Assembly (NCBI GenBank): GCA_021234535.1
Contig: CM037829.1
Span: 31,282,962-31,346,961 of the forward strand
Source of the DNA: Stichopus chloronotus
Lineage: Eukaryota > Echinodermata > Holothuroidea > Aspidochirotida > Stichopodidae
Direction: 5' to 3'
DNA length: 64,000 bases
How positions within the stretch are numbered: the stretch's first letter is position 1; the number at the start of each line of letters is the position of its first letter. Both the position numbers and the translations under genes were made by a program. Under the pieces are notes generated by a model. That model made no database searches. It worked only from the letters and a program-made list of their open reading frames with translations, and was not told the origin of the DNA. Shown piece by piece: positions 61,271-64,000 of the stretch.

Positions 61271-61863
61271 TGTCACCCCAGACACGTTCAATTCTCCCAA
61301 CCATTTGGGCCTACATCTGTTCCCTCCCACGGCTTGTCAAAAATTCCTCCACATCATCATCATCAGTTTCGATGTTGTTGGCCATTGGCCATTTCATCGC
61401 TCATGAAAGGTATAGTCGCATCACTTGAAACAAGGGTCGACGATAAGTTAGTGAGTGTCAGTATAATCGAACACTCCGCGTCTGTTTTTCCAGTGCTTAC
61501 CCAGTCTAGCTTTAAAACTGTTAATAGTAGGTGCACTTACAACATGCTCTGGCAATGAATTCCAAGAGTCAATAGACCGTTGCGTAAAGAACTTTTGGCG
61601 TAATGAAGTTTCAACTTTTGGCTTGGAGTGACTTCTTGTTTTGTGGACCCTTCACTAAGAGTAAACAGGCAGTGGTTTGTTTTCAATCGTCCCTTTAGAT
61701 AATTATACACAAAAATCACACATGTGAAAATCAAAACAATAAATCCCTGTGTACACTGTGTAATATGAGCTACTCTGCATTTTTCGAATCTGTTCTCAAT
61801 CAAAGAGTAGAACCAGTTTAGAATTATACAATCCGGAAGCCCAAAATAAAGCTTGGGGTGATG
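61271..61863. repeat. Short terminal-inverted-repeat element, copy split by a LINE
   Basis: It is a second copy of the element at 1808-2041, with the same ends (TCACCCCAGACA and CTTGGGGTGATG). Bases 61355-61718 are absent from the first copy and consist of LINE sequence. The remainder is about 230 bp, equal to the uninterrupted copy. Confidence 0.7.
61355..61718 (-). mobile_element. 5'-truncated CR1-like LINE 3' end
   Basis: On the minus strand the translation gives the post-RT tail typical of CR1/jockey-type LINEs: KLKLHYAK, then RSIDSWNSLPEHVVSAPTIN, then SFKARLGKHWKN. It ends in a GAT-rich 3' tail (CATCATCATCATCAG on the plus strand). CACAT flanks both sides (61350-61354 and 61719-61723) and occurs once in the empty copy at 1880-1884, so it is the target-site duplication. 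Part of this tail needs a frame change, so it is decayed. Confidence 0.85.
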
Positions 61864-64000
61864 AGTTACTGCCGAGTTTAGGCTAGAGTAAGTTGGAGGC
61901 TAACCGTATGTACAAATTGCACAGTAGGCCTACACTGTTATACCTACCGAATTGCAAGTTATCACTTGCAAAGATTGTCAATACCATGCTCCGCACACAA
62001 ACGCCAGTGCTTTAAATAAAAATGTGAGCCACATAGTTAGCGCGGAAATGCAATCGGATTGGTAAAAAGAGTCACTCAACGAACTGTGTCCTAGTTCTAT
62101 GACTTACAGTTGCAAAACCACACTACAGTTACTGTGCCGACATTTCACGTACCGCAATAGTACTCGCGTAACTGGTCTGGAATAATAGGTTTTACAACAA
62201 AAAGATAAATTACACTCAACTAAAGTGAAGCGCCGAAACTGATCTGTGTACACAACCGTAGCCTTTGGCAGACATTGGAATGCTCAGTCATTTCAGCTAC
62301 AGAAATTCACATCATATTCGTGACATTACGATGTTTAACCATAATTTTGTATTTATCGTCTTTGCTCTCATTGTGTTTTGTATACGCGTTACTGACAGTG
62401 CAGTGCGTCACATTATGATTGCGCATACTTAAAAATAATTCAAAGGCACTGAGGTAGGATGATCTTTGTTGAGAAAAACAGTACGCTACCCCTGCGTAAA
62501 AGATGTGATTTTTTCGTTAGTTACTGGCTATACTGCATAACTATATAGTGACGGCCGCCAAAGAGGTGCTACGCATTCAACCGTAAAGTATGTTATCCTG
62601 CTCTGTGGTAACAACTTATTATCGTACCCAATTAGGCACTCTATGGTATGGTTACCAGTAGTTCCCCCCCCCCCCCGTCAAGTTGCAACTTCGTCGCCCA
62701 CCAGTTCTTCCCGGTCGTTCCTTGCAAGTCCCCCCCCCCCCCCAAAGTGTGGAGCCCTGAAACTAACTGACGTCAAATGCCGTTGTGACAGTTTCAACTA
62801 GCACTCTTACAATAACAAAAACAGTTTTTCACGATAACAGAAACTGTTGCAAGACAATTTGGGTAAATTGTCGGTGGTAAAAAGGGAGAAAACTTGGAAT
62901 TAGTATACCCCCACCATTCATAAAAAAAAAAAAATGACTGTCATCAGATGATTGTGCTCAATATCTGTACGTGCTAGGTGAAGGTTCAGTTATATTTTGC
63001 TGTGTCTAATTTGAAGAACTTTGTTTTTAGTAATATTTTTTCCAACTGGCTAAAATGCACATGTAATTTTACCAATCAAGCAATATGCCACATTTTCGTT
63101 GGAATTTTGTGGAAAAAACAAAAGATAGAAAACACATGAACAACACAATGAACACAAGAGAAATAAAAATAAAAACAAGATGAAATGAACATTTGAGTTC
63201 GTCGGTTCCCACTTTTGTTTCACATAATGCAACCATCAGGTTAGGGAGACCTTGTCTCCACCTGGGGCGAACTGGTAGGTCTTCGGCGAGAACTGCGGTA
63301 AACATGACTTGGGGCAAACTGGGAATTGAGGCCGAAGTGGTCAGTGGCGAACTTGCAAGGGGTGAAACAACCGATTACCCACGGTAATTAATTAAGGCAG
63401 TCACTTGTCACCCAAAACTACATTTTTGACCGGGGGAAGCAATTTTTTTATTGGTTCTGCTCTTTGATTGGCAGCTAATTCGAAAGATGAAAGTAGTTAT
63501 AGTTAGTCATGTTACACAACATATAGCGGGACCATGAACTGAGGAACTTTGGAATGAATTGAGGATATTTTAGGGAGGCATGAATTGAGGACTTCTAGAC
63601 AAGTTGTGGGAGGAACTAGAGGCAGATCGAGTAATGCGACGGTTTTGTTGTTTTTTGAAAAGAAAATTTTAGAACAGAATGTTTTATCGTACTATTTCAG
63701 GATGTTTGATAATCTAGTAGAGTTCGAACTAGATTGTAACTCAGAGGTTCACTGTTAGCCTCGTGAATGAAATCTGTTATTTTTTGAAAATACGTCTCTG
63801 AAGTGTCATTACCTGCCATCTGGAAGGTATCGTCAAAAAATCTCTGGTACAATTCACTCCAATGGTAACGGTGCACCGCATAAATTTTGAGTTCCGATAG
63901 AGCAAGGCCGATTCAACAACATGAAACCATTTACTTTTCAACTTAAATCGCACTTCATTTCCCGTTTACAGTAATGAATGCAAAATATTAACTGGATAAT
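61864..64000. other. Intergenic stretch to window end
   Basis: No supported gene. Two poly-C runs (about 62665-62677 and 62731-62743) frame a short CAAGTTGCAACTTCGTCGCC segment. GGCGAACTGGTAGGTCTTCG near 63267 resembles its complement, so both may belong to one dispersed repeat. Small open frames near 63050-63387 have no domain features. Confidence 0.35.

Overview
The window is eukaryotic, AT-rich and gene-poor. It looks like a piece of a marine invertebrate genome. Deuterostomes such as an echinoderm, hemichordate or amphioxus are my best guess, from expanded intronless GT31 glycosyltransferases, CR1-type LINEs, Penelope-like elements and many poly-C/poly-G tracts. That guess is an inference; nothing here fixes the species. 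I see no bacterial signatures, operons or CRISPR.

Three protein-coding genes are well supported. All are on the minus strand with the whole coding region in one exon. They are a ten-helix SLC35G/EamA-type transporter (10914-11951) and two paralogous beta-1,3-galactosyltransferase-like Golgi enzymes (45687-46775 and 57406-58449). Each has a good 3' splice site just upstream of the start codon, which suggests a non-coding upstream exon. The two glycosyltransferases are a dispersed tandem pair about 11 kb apart. They are expected to act on glycans in the Golgi lumen; the transporter need not be linked to them.

Most of the rest is mobile or repetitive DNA. From left to right: a decayed Penelope-like element with RT tail and GIY-YIG domain (1-884); a short inverted-repeat element (1808-2041) whose second copy at 61271-61863 is split by a LINE; a palindromic MITE (2581-2989); a decayed CR1-like LINE (about 4312-5695, minus); a MITE at about 6615-7868 carrying a 634-bp foldback element inside it (6901-7534); and a sister MITE at 13960-14531. 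A tRNA-derived segment lies at 41520-41600. A TTAA-associated inverted-repeat element lies at 54597-55247. A second Penelope-like fragment with an intact GIY-YIG reading frame (55382-55864) sits between two AT microsatellites.

The centre (about 22.8-39.6 kb) is a 16.8-kb satellite array of about 29 monomers, each near 585 bp. Its core is homogenised and contains a 4.4-kb block repeated almost perfectly at a distance of about 5.31 kb, that is, a nine-monomer higher-order repeat. Most core monomers carry one G-tract and one TGACGTCA-like palindrome at fixed positions; the divergent edge monomers lack the G-tract. This array, the nested foldback element, and the hammerhead-like motifs just after both Penelope-like reading frames are the most unusual content.
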